A stretch of DNA of 64,000 nucleotides. Source: an uncultured Phascolarctobacterium sp. (GTDB taxonomy: Bacteria; Bacillota; Negativicutes; Acidaminococcales; Acidaminococcaceae). Positions 15,980-25,118 of this stretch are shown piece after piece. How positions within the stretch are numbered: position 1 is the first letter of the stretch; each line of letters begins with the position of its first letter. Location of the stretch: contig CANQBR010000004.1 in assembly GCA_947589605.1 (NCBI GenBank), forward strand, positions 19,292 to 83,291, read 5' to 3'. A program made the translations under genes and the position numbers. Under the pieces are notes generated by a model that saw only the letters and a list, made by a program, of their open reading frames with translations, made no database searches and was not told where the DNA came from.

Positions 15980-17048
15980 TTACCTTCTCCTCGGGGCCTT
16001 TGGCATCGCCCCTGTCTGTCACGATCTCATAACCGGCTGCTTTCACCAGAGCCCGCAGGGCGCGGAGCCCTTCGGCGCTCTCGGCGCCGCTGTGGCTCTT
16101 GCCGCTGTACAGTTGATAAAGCTTGCGCACATTGAGGGGCGAAAGATTGGGCATCACCACGTTGGCCCCGGCCTGCAGGCCTCGGGCTCTTCCGTCGGCG
16201 GCGAGAGTGCTCAAAGCAGTTGTGGCAGGCAGCAGAGCGTAGGGGAAGAGGAGCCGCAAAAGAGAGATGAGTTTCAATGTGAGCTCTGCGCTGCCGTCGG
16301 GGCAGTCTTTGAAGGGCGTGTCGGGGTGATGGATGAAGGGGCCGATGCCGATCATGGCCGGCTGCAATTTTTGCAAAAAACGAAGATCGGCCACCAAATG
16401 CTCCGGTTTTTGGCCGGGGCTGCCCACCATGAAGCCGCTGCCCGTTTGATAGCCCAGTTCTTTCAAATGCCAAAGACAATTTTTGCGATGCTCCAAACTG
16501 AGAGAGGCGGGGTGCAGGAGCCGGTAGTGCTCCGGCGTCGCCGTTTCGTGGCGCAGCAGGTAGCGGTCGGCGCCGGCTGCTTTTAAACGGCGATAACTTT
16601 CTTTGTCTCTTTCGCCCACAGAAAGGGTGATGGCGCAGTCGGGGTATCGGCGGCGGATGGAGGCGACGAGGGCGCACAGTTTTTCGTCGTCGAAATAAGG
16701 GTCTTCTCCGCCCTGCAGCACGAAGGTGCGAAAACCCAAACGATGTCCTTCGGCGCAGCAGCGCAAAATTTCTTCGTCGGCGAGGCGGTAGCGCCCCGCT
16801 TTTTTGTTGCCGGCGCGGATGCCGCAGTAGTAACAATTATTTTTGCAATGATCGGTGAATTCGATGAGGCCGCGGATATAGACGGCGTTGCCGTAGATCT
16901 TTCTTCTCACTTCATCCGCTTTGGCGGCCAAAGGAGCCTGAGCAAGAGGATCTTCGATGAGCCTAAGGAGCTCTTCGTCGGGCAGATCGCCGTAGCGGGT
17001 CAAATTTTCTATGGTCTTATCTAAAGATAGGTCGGAGATCTTCATCAT
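15972..17048 (-). CDS. hydE: [FeFe]-hydrogenase maturase HydE (radical SAM)
   Basis: This 358-residue radical SAM protein acts in assembling the H-cluster of [FeFe]-hydrogenase. The CxxxCxxC 4Fe-4S motif is CKNNCYYC, about 68 residues in, followed by GIRAGN. Downstream blocks VLQGGEDPY, ADRYLLRHETA, GSGFMVGSPGQ, IGPFIHHPDTPF and LPATTALSTL follow the HydE pattern rather than BioB or PylB. HydF, HydG and a hydrogenase are not in the window and must be elsewhere if this is functional. The start lacks a strong ribosome-binding site, and ATG at 17045 is equally possible. Confidence 0.9.
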   Translation of the reverse strand: MMKISDLSLDKTIENLTRYGDLPDEELLRLIEDPLAQAPLAAKADEVRRKIYGNAVYIRGLIEFTDHCKNNCYYCGIRAGNKKAGRYRLADEEILRCCAEGHRLGFRTFVLQGGEDPYFDDEKLCALVASIRRRYPDCAITLSVGERDKESYRRLKAAGADRYLLRHETATPEHYRLLHPASLSLEHRKNCLWHLKELGYQTGSGFMVGSPGQKPEHLVADLRFLQKLQPAMIGIGPFIHHPDTPFKDCPDGSAELTLKLISLLRLLFPYALLPATTALSTLAADGRARGLQAGANVVMPNLSPLNVRKLYQLYSGKSHSGAESAEGLRALRALVKAAGYEIVTDRGDAKGPEEKVNG

Positions 17049-17162
17049 TATCGAAAAAAATAAAAGAACGATACGCTCTTACCGACGATCTTTTGCGAAA
17101 AAGGAGCCGGCTCGGGAGCGAGAACGGGAAAGAAAAAATTTTCGCCGGAGCCTCATGTGGGC

Positions 17163-18125
17163 TCAAGCCTTGGGCGCACGAAAATTATTTTGGAAAATCT
17201 TTGCGGTCAGGTCCATAAAAGTGAGCATGTATTTGGGATGGACCTCGTCTTTGCGGCAGACCAGAGCCAAAGCGTTGAGCAAGGTCTCGTCCAAGAGAGG
17301 GATCACCAGCAGGTCTTTTAAAAGAGAAGGCCTTTCGGCGGAGGAAGAGACGAGGATCATCTCCAGCACTAAAGCGGCGCAGTAACCCTGACGGCAGAGG
17401 GAGAGCATGGAGCTGCCCCGATTGGAAACGATGAGCTGGTTGGGCTTGCGGTCTTCTTTGATGAAAAGCTGCTCCACGGCGGCGTGGATGCGGGTGCGGG
17501 CCGGGCTCAAGATCAAAGGGATGTCCATGAGCTCCCGCATGTGGGCCCCTGACCTCATCAATTTTTTGCCGTCGGCGGCGGGATAATATTTTTTCAACAA
17601 CTCTTCGGAAACGAGGAAGAAGAGATGCTCCTGCATCAGGTCCAAATAAGAAAAGAGAGGATTGTCGAAGCGGGGCTCGCGGCAGCGGGAAGCGATGACG
17701 ATATCCAGCTCGCCTTTTTGCAGCAGCTCTTCCAGTTGAGCGGTGTGAGCTTCCACCAAAGTGAGGGTGACATTGGGATGGACCTTGTTGAAGAGGGGCA
17801 CGATCAACGGCAAAAAGCCCTGCACCCGGGCGGGGGAGATGCCGATGCGCAGAGTGCCGTAATTATTTTCCGTCATGTAGCTGAGGCGGGCCTTCAACTG
17901 CTCGTCGATCTTCAGCATTTGCCGGGCAGCCTCCAAGAGCTGAGTGCCGGCGAAAGTGAGCCGCACCTGAGGCTTTCGGTCGAAAAGTTTGACGCCGTAG
18001 CAGTCTTCCAACTTTTTGATGTGCAGGCTCAAGTTTTGCTGAGTGATGTACATGTTGGCGGCGGCCCGAGTAAAATTCAATTCTTTCGCCAATTCGATAA
18101 AACATCGGAGCGAGAAAAAATTCAT
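17163..18125 (-). CDS. LysR-family transcriptional regulator
   Basis: This 320-residue LysR-type regulator has an N-terminal winged helix-turn-helix (MNFFSLRCFIELAKELNFTR, then AAANMYITQQNLSLHIKKLE) and a periplasmic-binding-protein-like effector domain. I chose the ATG at 18125 because it follows AGGAGG and gives the standard LysR N-terminus; the longer in-frame start adds 20 unrelated residues. It is divergent from the RraA-transporter-amidohydrolase-dehydrogenase unit across 242 bases and is the likely regulator of that operon, as is common for LysR genes. The effector is unknown. Confidence 0.93.
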   Translation of the reverse strand: MNFFSLRCFIELAKELNFTRAAANMYITQQNLSLHIKKLEDCYGVKLFDRKPQVRLTFAGTQLLEAARQMLKIDEQLKARLSYMTENNYGTLRIGISPARVQGFLPLIVPLFNKVHPNVTLTLVEAHTAQLEELLQKGELDIVIASRCREPRFDNPLFSYLDLMQEHLFFLVSEELLKKYYPAADGKKLMRSGAHMRELMDIPLILSPARTRIHAAVEQLFIKEDRKPNQLIVSNRGSSMLSLCRQGYCAALVLEMILVSSSAERPSLLKDLLVIPLLDETLLNALALVCRKDEVHPKYMLTFMDLTAKIFQNNFRAPKA

Positions 18126-18217
18126 CGCAGCGCCTCCTGCGAGCCTAGGCTCTTTGCTCTGACAATTATAACTTGTCCGCTTCACAAAAATAACTGATTT
18201 TACTTACATTTTACTTT

Positions 18218-18230
18218 ACTATATCATAGT
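18218..18230. promoter_or_regulatory. Candidate LysR operator in divergent region
   Basis: ACTAT-ATC-ATAGT is a perfect inverted repeat of 13 bases in the AT-rich centre of the lysR/rraA intergenic region, matching the T-N11-A form of LysR boxes. A minus-strand TATAAT lies at about 18166-18171 and probably belongs to lysR. A convincing plus-strand promoter was not found. Confidence 0.4.
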
Positions 18231-18367
18231 TTGCAAAGAGCAAAGGAAAATTTTCCGCAAAATCTTCCCGCTCGCGAGTCGTAATTTTTTGACGAAGGCT
18301 TGCCCGAAAAATCGAGGCGAGCACGCAGTCGACGGATGATGAACGATCATGCAAAGGAGGAACTGTC

Positions 18368-19069
18368 ATGTCCGTAGGTAAGAGAATTTATTTGCAACGT
18401 GAAATGCCCGATCCGGAAGTGATGGCCCAATTCAAGACCATCCCCGCATCCAACACCGCCGATGTGATGGGACGCAGCTGCGCCATGAATCCCCGCATCA
18501 AATTGGTGAGCAGCCCCAAAGATCAGATGATGGTGGGCCCCGCCTTCACCGTTAAAGGCCGGGCAGGCGACAACTTGGCTCTTCATGCCGCTTTGAATTT
18601 CTGCCGCGAGGGCGATGTGTTGGTAGTGTCCAACGAAGAGGACGACACCCGCTCCCTGATGGGCGAAGTGATGATGGCTTATTTGAAATATACGAAGAAA
18701 GTGGCCGGCATTATTTTAGACGGGCCCATCCGCGATATCGACGAGATCGGCAAATGGGACTTCCCCGTTTACTGCACCGGCACCACTCCCGGCGGCCCCT
18801 ATAAAGAAGGTCCCGGCGAGATCAACGTGCCCATCTCCTGCGGCGGCGTCAGCGTCAACCCCGGCGACATCATTTTGGCCGACCCGGACGGCGTCATCGT
18901 CATCCCCCGCAAAGATGCTCCCGTTATTTTAGAAGAAGCGAAAAAATTCCAAGCCGCCGACGAAAAGAAACTGGCAGCTGCCAAAGACGGCACCGCCAAC
19001 AGAGCGTGGGTGGAAAAAAGTTTGGCAGAAAAAGGCTTCGAGATCATCGACGACGTCTACAGGCCCTGA
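18368..19069 (+). CDS. RraA-family aldolase/decarboxylase-like protein
   Basis: This 233-residue protein is of the RraA/HMG-CHA aldolase family, whose members cleave 4-hydroxy-4-methyl-2-oxoglutarate or similar 2-oxo acids, or decarboxylate oxaloacetate, with a divalent metal. Family features are the GPIRDIDEI block (the R-D pair binds substrate and metal), GGPYKEGPGEIN, and GDIILADPDGVIVIP. It is longer than E. coli RraA, like metabolic rather than RNase E-inhibiting members. The ATG follows AAGGAGG. It leads a plus-strand unit with a transporter, amidohydrolase and 2-hydroxyacid dehydrogenase, which argues for a catabolic role. Confidence 0.88.
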   Translation: MSVGKRIYLQREMPDPEVMAQFKTIPASNTADVMGRSCAMNPRIKLVSSPKDQMMVGPAFTVKGRAGDNLALHAALNFCREGDVLVVSNEEDDTRSLMGEVMMAYLKYTKKVAGIILDGPIRDIDEIGKWDFPVYCTGTTPGGPYKEGPGEINVPISCGGVSVNPGDIILADPDGVIVIPRKDAPVILEEAKKFQAADEKKLAAAKDGTANRAWVEKSLAEKGFEIIDDVYRP

Positions 19070-19148
19070 GCCCAGAGTTCGAGCCGCAAGAAAAGTTTCG
19101 GCCGCGAAAATGCATGAAAAATATTTTTAGTTGCGAAGGGAGGCTGTT

Positions 19149-20420
19149 ATGGCTCCGTCCACGATCTGCATCATAATCTTAGTTCTGGCGATCATCTCTT
19201 TCTTACTGGAAAAGATCCCGGTCAACATGACCGTTATGCTTACCCTGATCTCTCTCGTGCTGCTGCGGTTGGTGACCCCCGCACAGGCCATCGCCGGCTT
19301 CGCCGGCACCACCATCCTGATGCTGATCGGCGTCGTGATCGTGGGCAGCGCCCTTTTCGAGACCGGCGTCTGCGATAAGATCGCCGCCACGGTCACCAAA
19401 TTCGCCAAGACCGAACGGCAGATGATCATGGCCATCATGGTGATCTCCAGCATCATGTCCGCCGGCTTGAGCAACTCCGGCACCGTAGCGGTCTTCATCC
19501 CCATCATCATGGGTATTTGCGCCACTACCGGCTTCAGTCACTCCAAACTTTTGATGTCTGCCTTTTTGGGCTCCATGGCCGGCGGCCGGCTCACTCTGGT
19601 AGGCGATGCCGCCATCAACGTATTGATCGGCGATCAGATCAAAGCTTTAGGCTATCCCTTCGGCTTTTTCGAGATCAGCAAGATCGGCGTGCCTCTCACT
19701 TTGATCATGCTGGTCTACACTTACTTCATCGGTTACAAATTTTTGCCCGACATCAAAATCAAAGGCATGGACGATCAATTGTTCAACAGCAAAGAGCCGA
19801 AGAACGCTCCCCGTTGGAAGCAGATCGCTTCCGTGGTCGTCCTCTTCTTGGTGTTCGTGGCCATGATCTTCGAAAAACAGACGGGCATCCCTTCTTATAT
19901 GGTGGCCATCATCGGTGCGGTGATGGATGTGCTGCTGGGCATCTTCACCGAGAAGCAGGCCTATCAATTGGTCAGCATCAAGACCGTCATCCTTTTGGGC
20001 GGCATGGTGCCTTTGGCCACGGCTCTTAAAAATACCGGCGCCGCCCAGATCATCGCCGATCAATTGATCTGGATCATCGGCAATTCTACCAACGTCTATT
20101 TCATCACCATCGTCATCTTCGTCTTGACGGTCATCATGACGCAGTTCATGTCCAATGTGGTGGCGGTCACCCTTTTGATGCCCATCGTCATCGCCATCGC
20201 CAACACCATCGGCGTCATCCCCTCCGCTTTGATCATGGTGCTGGGCATCGCCTCCACTATGTCCATCCTCAGCCCCATCGCCTGCCCTCCCGCCAACTTG
20301 ATCTATTCTTACGGCGGCTACAAGTTCTCCGACTATTTGAAGAGCAACATAGGGCTGACCTTGGTGTTCTTGGTGGCCTGCATAGTGCTGATCCCCATGA
20401 TCTGGCCTCTGTACGGCTGA
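19149..20420 (+). CDS. SLC13/DASS-type anion (carboxylate) transporter
   Basis: This is a 423-residue polytopic membrane protein with about ten hydrophobic helices and two related halves. The first half carries LSNSGTVAVFIPI and the second FMSNVVAVTLLMPIVIAIA, resembling the paired SNT/P motifs of sodium- or proton-coupled dicarboxylate transporters and ArsB-like permeases. I chose ATG 19149 because AAGGGAGG precedes it. The upstream in-frame TTG at 19131 would place the site inside the gene. It probably imports the substrate of the neighbouring enzymes, likely a carboxylate. The exact ligand is unknown. Confidence 0.85.
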   Translation: MAPSTICIIILVLAIISFLLEKIPVNMTVMLTLISLVLLRLVTPAQAIAGFAGTTILMLIGVVIVGSALFETGVCDKIAATVTKFAKTERQMIMAIMVISSIMSAGLSNSGTVAVFIPIIMGICATTGFSHSKLLMSAFLGSMAGGRLTLVGDAAINVLIGDQIKALGYPFGFFEISKIGVPLTLIMLVYTYFIGYKFLPDIKIKGMDDQLFNSKEPKNAPRWKQIASVVVLFLVFVAMIFEKQTGIPSYMVAIIGAVMDVLLGIFTEKQAYQLVSIKTVILLGGMVPLATALKNTGAAQIIADQLIWIIGNSTNVYFITIVIFVLTVIMTQFMSNVVAVTLLMPIVIAIANTIGVIPSALIMVLGIASTMSILSPIACPPANLIYSYGGYKFSDYLKSNIGLTLVFLVACIVLIPMIWPLYG

Positions 20421-20445
20421 GCCTTTGCCAAAGGAGAGAGGGTAG

Positions 20446-21579
20446 ATGGAACTTCTCATTCGTAACGTTATATTGACAGACACGAAGAGCGGCCGAGAGA
20501 GCGAGGCTGATGTAGTCGTCGACGAGGGGAAGATCGCTTCTTTGGAGCCGGCGGGCACGGTGCCCGAGACGGGGAAGAAAGTGCTTGAAGGCAACGGCGA
20601 TCATCTGCTGCCGGGCCTCGTCGATTATCACACTCATCTTTTTCGCCACGGCAGCACCTTCGGCCTGGATGCGGATCTTTTACTCGGCGCCGGTGTCACC
20701 ACCGCCGTGGATATGGGCACCGCCGGTTGGGTGAATTATCCGGCCTTCGCCCGCTGCGATCTTCAAAACAAGAAGCTGCGCCTCTTCAGTTATTTGAATG
20801 TTTCTCCCATCGGTCAGCCGGGCAAGGGCATCAACGAACCCTTAGACGACGAGTTGTTGGATGAAGAAAAAATGGCAGCCGTCATCAGCCGCTATCTGGG
20901 TCAGATCAAAGGCCTCAAGATCAGAGTGAGCAGAGCCATCGTCAAAGAGCTGGGGCTCGCCCCTTTGCGGCGGGCCGTGGAGCTGGGAGAAAAATTGGGG
21001 CTGCCTGTCTGCGTTCACACCACCGACCCGGCAGAAGGGAGCGAAGCAGTAGCCGCCATCTTGAGAGCAGGCGACGTGTACAGCCACGTCTATCATAACA
21101 AAGGCTGCACTATTTTGACGGAGAGCGGCGAGATCTGCCCGGGTCTTTTAGAAGCAAGGCAACGGGGCGTGCTGATGGAAGTGGGCAACGGCAGGATGAA
21201 TTTCAGCTTCGCTGTGGCCAAACAGGCGGCCGCTCACGCTTTTTGGCCCGACATCATCAGCAGCGATTCTACTCCCGCCACTTTTCACAAAGATACGGCC
21301 ATGTGGGACTTGCCTCGGGTGATGAGCAAATTTCTCGCGCTGGGGATGCCCTGGCCTGCCGTCATCCGTGCAGTGACGGAGACCCCGGCGAAAGTGCTGG
21401 GCTGTGAAGATGAGCTCGCCAAGATCGCCGTCGGCCGCACTGCCGATCTTTTCCTTTGCGAGTTGAAGAAAGAAAAACTGCTCTTCGAAGATTCGGAAGG
21501 CAACAAAACGGAAGGCAGTTCGGTGCTGGTGCCCCTCGCTACCGTTTATGCGGGCAGACCGGTCTATCGAGCTCTTTAA
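20446..21579 (+). CDS. Amidohydrolase/deacetylase-family metallohydrolase
   Basis: This 377-residue member of the amidohydrolase superfamily is dihydroorotase/adenine-deaminase-like. It shows the N-terminal beta-sandwich strand, the metal-binding HTH in DYHTHLFRHG (about residue 64), a lysine in GLKIRVSRAIV that could be the carbamylated metal bridge, a histidine in VCVHTTDP, and the catalytic aspartate in SSDSTPATFH. Closest annotated families are the EF_0837/AHA_3915-type deacetylases. Reaction could be hydrolysis of an N-acyl, N-carbamoyl or lactone bond. It sits 25 bases after the transporter in the same unit. Confidence 0.85.
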   Translation: MELLIRNVILTDTKSGRESEADVVVDEGKIASLEPAGTVPETGKKVLEGNGDHLLPGLVDYHTHLFRHGSTFGLDADLLLGAGVTTAVDMGTAGWVNYPAFARCDLQNKKLRLFSYLNVSPIGQPGKGINEPLDDELLDEEKMAAVISRYLGQIKGLKIRVSRAIVKELGLAPLRRAVELGEKLGLPVCVHTTDPAEGSEAVAAILRAGDVYSHVYHNKGCTILTESGEICPGLLEARQRGVLMEVGNGRMNFSFAVAKQAAAHAFWPDIISSDSTPATFHKDTAMWDLPRVMSKFLALGMPWPAVIRAVTETPAKVLGCEDELAKIAVGRTADLFLCELKKEKLLFEDSEGNKTEGSSVLVPLATVYAGRPVYRAL

Positions 21580-21594
21580 AAGAAAGGAGAGAAC

Positions 21595-22554
21595 ATGAGC
21601 TATAAAGTTTTGATCCCTCAACCCATACTCCCGGCAGGGTATGAATATTTGAAAAAGTGCGGGTTCACGGCAGTGAACGGACGGGGCTCTTCGGAGGAAG
21701 AGATCATAGCGGATGCAGCCGACTGCGATGCCATGATCGTCCGCACCGCCAAGATCACCGCCAAAATTTTGGACAACGCTCCCAAATTGAAGATCATAGC
21801 CCGCCACGGGGCCGGTTACGATAATGTAGACTTGGAGGCCTGCCGCCGTCATAAAGTGATCGTCGCCACCGCCGGCGGAGCCAATGCCATCTCGGTGGCA
21901 GAGCTCACGATCTTTTATATGCTCTATTGCTCCCGCAACTTCAAAGCAGTGCTTGCCCATTGCAGAGAAGATTATCGCTATGCCAAGATGACTTTGCCGA
22001 AGACAGAACTGGAAGGCAAAGTGCTGGGCCTCATCGGCACCGGCAACATCGGCAAATTGGCAGCCCAAAAAGCGGCCTTGGGTTTCAACATGAAAGTGAT
22101 CGCTTACGATCCTTACGCCAAAGAAGTGCCCGACTACATCACGCTGCTTCAAGACAGAGACAAGGTCTTCACCGACGCCGATTATGTTTCTCTCCACATA
22201 CCGGCCACTAAGAGCACCATCCACAGCGTGGGGCAGAGAGAATTCGAATTGATGAAGCCCACCGCCTATCTGATCAACACAGCCAGAGGCGCCGTGGTGG
22301 ATGAAGCGGCTCTCATCGCTGCCTTGCGGGAGAAAAAGATCGCCGGCGCCGGGCTGGACGTAGTGGAGAAAGAGCCTTTCGATCCGACCAATCCTCTTTT
22401 GGAGATGGAGAACGTGCTGGTGGCTCCCCATATCGGCGGCAACACCAAAGAAGCTTCCGCCCGCTCTTCCGTCGCCTGCGCTCAGGCCGTGGAAGCCTTC
22501 TTCGCCGGCAAAAGGCCTCAATTCGTCGTGCCGGAGCTGAGCGATCTCTTGTGA
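21595..22554 (+). CDS. D-isomer-specific 2-hydroxyacid dehydrogenase
   Basis: This 319-residue NAD-dependent oxidoreductase is of the phosphoglycerate dehydrogenase/D-2-hydroxyacid family. It has the Rossmann GxGxxG (LIGTGNIGKLAAQ, about residue 147), the substrate-binding NTARGAVVDEAAL with catalytic Arg, the Glu in VVEKEPFD, and the catalytic His in APHIGGNT. It lacks the C-terminal ACT domain of classical SerA. Being last in the RraA-transporter-amidohydrolase unit, it more likely interconverts a pathway 2-hydroxyacid and its 2-oxo acid than makes serine. Confidence 0.92.
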   Translation: MSYKVLIPQPILPAGYEYLKKCGFTAVNGRGSSEEEIIADAADCDAMIVRTAKITAKILDNAPKLKIIARHGAGYDNVDLEACRRHKVIVATAGGANAISVAELTIFYMLYCSRNFKAVLAHCREDYRYAKMTLPKTELEGKVLGLIGTGNIGKLAAQKAALGFNMKVIAYDPYAKEVPDYITLLQDRDKVFTDADYVSLHIPATKSTIHSVGQREFELMKPTAYLINTARGAVVDEAALIAALREKKIAGAGLDVVEKEPFDPTNPLLEMENVLVAPHIGGNTKEASARSSVACAQAVEAFFAGKRPQFVVPELSDLL

Positions 22555-22600
22555 GCCGAAAAGAAAAAGAAAATTTTTAAAATCTCAAAAGAAAAAAGTC

Positions 22601-22630
22601 AGCGCCGAGGTCCAAGACCTCGGCGCTTTT
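22601..22630. terminator. Bidirectional terminator
   Basis: AGCGCCGAGGTC (22601-22612) pairs perfectly with GACCTCGGCGCT (22616-22627) over a CAA loop, with T-rich sequence on both outgoing strands. It separates the dehydrogenase from convergent proA. Confidence 0.9.
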
Positions 22631-22660
22631 AAAATGCTCGCGCAAAAAAATATTTTTGCT

Positions 22661-23917
22661 TTACGATCTGAGCTGGCCGTTGCCGTCGATCAAATATTTG
22701 TAGCTCGTCAGTTCAGGCAGGCCCATGGGTCCGCGGGCATGGAGCTTTTGAGTGCTGATGCCTATCTCTGCTCCGAAACCGAATTCGTTGCCGTCGGTGA
22801 AACGAGTGGAGGCGTTCACATAAACGGCGGCCGCATCCACTTCCTGTTGAAAGCGGCGTGCCCGTTGAAAGTTTTCGGTGACGATGCACTCGCTGTGTTT
22901 GGTGCCGTAGGCGGCGATGTGCTCCATGGCCTCATCCATCGAGCCCACCACTTTAACGGCAAGACGCAGATCGCCGTACTCGGCGGCCCAATCTTCTTCT
23001 GTGGCCGGCAGTACTTTGGGGCTGTAACTTTGCACCGTTTCGTCTCCGAACAGTTCTACGCCGGCCTCGAGATAGGCGGCCAGCATAGGAGGCAAGAAGG
23101 CAGGAGCCGCGGCTCGATGTACCAAGAGAGTCTCCATGGCGTTGCAGGTGCTGGGCCGCTGTACTTTGGCGTTGAAACAGATCTTCACAGCCATCGCCAC
23201 GTCGGCATCTTCATCTACATAAGTGTGGCAGACGCCGGCCCCTGTCTCGATTACCGGCACCTTGGAGTTAGCGACCACGGCTTTGATGAGCCCGGCACTG
23301 CCTCGAGGGATGGCCAAGTCCACCAGCCCCTGCATTTGGATGAGATCGATGACCGCTTGACGGTCGGCAGTGTCGATCAATTGTACCGAAGTTTGGGGGA
23401 GGCCGCAGGCCGCAGCCGCCGCCGCAAGGAGGCGGGTGACTGCTTTATTGGTCTCGATGGCTTCGCTGCCGCCTTTTAAAATGACGGCGTTGCCTGTCTT
23501 CAGGCAGAGACCGGCCGCATCGGCGGTGACATTAGGCCGAGCTTCGTAGATGATGGCGACGACGCCCAGAGGCACTCTGATCTTGGTGACGGTGAGCCCG
23601 TTGGGGCGGCGACCGCCGCCGATGACCTCGCCGATGGGATCGGGGAGGGCGGCCACCTGACGCAGACCGTCGGCCATATCGTCCAAACGGCGGGGGTCGA
23701 GACGCAAACGATCCAACAGCGAGCTCTTCAGCCCTTTGGCTCGGGCGGCGTCCATGTCCAGCCGATTGGCGGCGAGGATCTCTTCTTCGTTTTCTTCAAG
23801 AGCTCTCGCCATAGCCAAAAGGGCGGCGTTTTTCGCTTCGGTGCCGGCAGCGGCCAACTTGCGAGCCGCTTTTTGAGCAGCCAAAGCTTTTTCTTTCACC
23901 AATGCGTAGGTGTCCAT
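22661..23917 (-). CDS. proA: Gamma-glutamyl phosphate reductase
   Basis: This 418-residue NADPH-dependent enzyme reduces glutamyl-5-phosphate to glutamate-5-semialdehyde, the second step of proline synthesis. It is an aldehyde-dehydrogenase-fold protein. The catalytic cysteine lies in QRPSTCNAMETLLVH (about residue 258), and the KTGNAVILKGGSEA and IPRGSAGLI blocks are present. Full length. It follows proB with a 57-base gap on the minus strand, forming a proBA operon. Confidence 0.97.
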   Translation of the reverse strand: MDTYALVKEKALAAQKAARKLAAAGTEAKNAALLAMARALEENEEEILAANRLDMDAARAKGLKSSLLDRLRLDPRRLDDMADGLRQVAALPDPIGEVIGGGRRPNGLTVTKIRVPLGVVAIIYEARPNVTADAAGLCLKTGNAVILKGGSEAIETNKAVTRLLAAAAAACGLPQTSVQLIDTADRQAVIDLIQMQGLVDLAIPRGSAGLIKAVVANSKVPVIETGAGVCHTYVDEDADVAMAVKICFNAKVQRPSTCNAMETLLVHRAAAPAFLPPMLAAYLEAGVELFGDETVQSYSPKVLPATEEDWAAEYGDLRLAVKVVGSMDEAMEHIAAYGTKHSECIVTENFQRARRFQQEVDAAAVYVNASTRFTDGNEFGFGAEIGISTQKLHARGPMGLPELTSYKYLIDGNGQLRS

Positions 23918-23974
23918 GCTTCCTCCAAAAAAGTTTTCGAAAGATCTTCGACGATCTTCAAAGTTTTCTGCCCC

Positions 23975-25105
23975 TCAAAGGATGACGAGATCGTCCCGAT
24001 GGATGACTTCGTCGAAAGTTTTGTGGCCTAAGATATCTTCGATCTCGCCGGACTTGCAGCCTTTGATCAGGTCTAATTCGGCGGCCGAATAGTGGACGAG
24101 GCCTCGGGCCAGTTCTCGCCCTTCGTCGTTTTGCACGCTGACGGTGCTGCCGGGCTCGAAGCTGCCGCTGACGGCGGTGATGCCGGCAGGCAAAATGCTG
24201 CAGCCCCCTGCTTTGCGCAGAGCTTTGACACAGCCGGCGTCCACGGTGATGCTGCCTTTGATGCGGGCCCCGAAGGCCAGCCAGCGTTTGCGGAACTGCA
24301 GCCGATTCTCGCGGCTGACGAAAAGAGTGCCGATCTCTTCGCCGGCCAAGATGCGGCTGAGGCTGTCTTTCACATTGCCCCCGGCAATCACCAAATTGAT
24401 GCCGCTGGAAGTGGCAGCTTTTGCGGCTTGGATCTTCGTGGCCATGCCGCCGGTGCCCCGCAAACTGCCCACGCCGCCGGCGCCGGCTTCGATGGCGGGA
24501 GTGATCTCTGTCACCAAGCTCATCAATTTTGCTTCGGGGTGAGTTTGGGGATCGGCATCGTAAAGACCGTCCACATCGGAGAGGATGATCACCAGATCGG
24601 CGTCGATGATGCCGGCCACCAGGGCCGACATGTTGTCGTTGTCGCCGATCTTCAATTCATCCAGAGCGATGACATCGTTTTCGTTGACGATGGGTATCAC
24701 CCGCTGCTTCAAAAGGGCCATGAAGGTATTGCGGGAATTGGTGTAGCGCTGTCGATCCACGCTCTCCGCTTTGGTCAGCAACACCTGAGCCACGATCTGA
24801 CCGTAGTCGGCGAAGAGCTTTTCGTAAGTGTGCATCAAAACGCCTTGGCCGACGGCGGCAGCTGCCTGCTTGCCGGGGATGGTGGCGGGCTTGCCGGGCA
24901 GGCCCAGTCGGTCCACGCCCACGGCCACCGCTCCCGAAGTCACCAAGATCATTTCTTTGCCCTGATTTTGCAGATCGGCCATCTCTCGGGCCAGCCGATC
25001 GATACGGCTGAAGTTGCGTTTGCCGTCGGGATAGGTGATGGTGCTGGTGCCCACTTTGACTACGATGCGTTTGGCTTTGGCCAGAGCTTTTCTTTCTTCC
25101 TGCAT
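23975..25105 (-). CDS. proB: Glutamate 5-kinase with PUA domain
   Basis: This 376-residue enzyme phosphorylates glutamate in the first, feedback-inhibited step of proline synthesis. It has an N-terminal amino-acid-kinase domain (RIVVKVGTSTITYPDG; IPIVNENDVIALDELKIGDNDNMSALVA; GTGGMATKIQAAKAA) and a C-terminal PUA domain from about residue 280. It lies 13 bases after obgE on the minus strand. The obgE-proB-proA order is frequent in Firmicutes. Confidence 0.97.
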   Translation of the reverse strand: MQEERKALAKAKRIVVKVGTSTITYPDGKRNFSRIDRLAREMADLQNQGKEMILVTSGAVAVGVDRLGLPGKPATIPGKQAAAAVGQGVLMHTYEKLFADYGQIVAQVLLTKAESVDRQRYTNSRNTFMALLKQRVIPIVNENDVIALDELKIGDNDNMSALVAGIIDADLVIILSDVDGLYDADPQTHPEAKLMSLVTEITPAIEAGAGGVGSLRGTGGMATKIQAAKAATSSGINLVIAGGNVKDSLSRILAGEEIGTLFVSRENRLQFRKRWLAFGARIKGSITVDAGCVKALRKAGGCSILPAGITAVSGSFEPGSTVSVQNDEGRELARGLVHYSAAELDLIKGCKSGEIEDILGHKTFDEVIHRDDLVIL

Positions 25106-25118
25106 CAGTGTGTACCCG

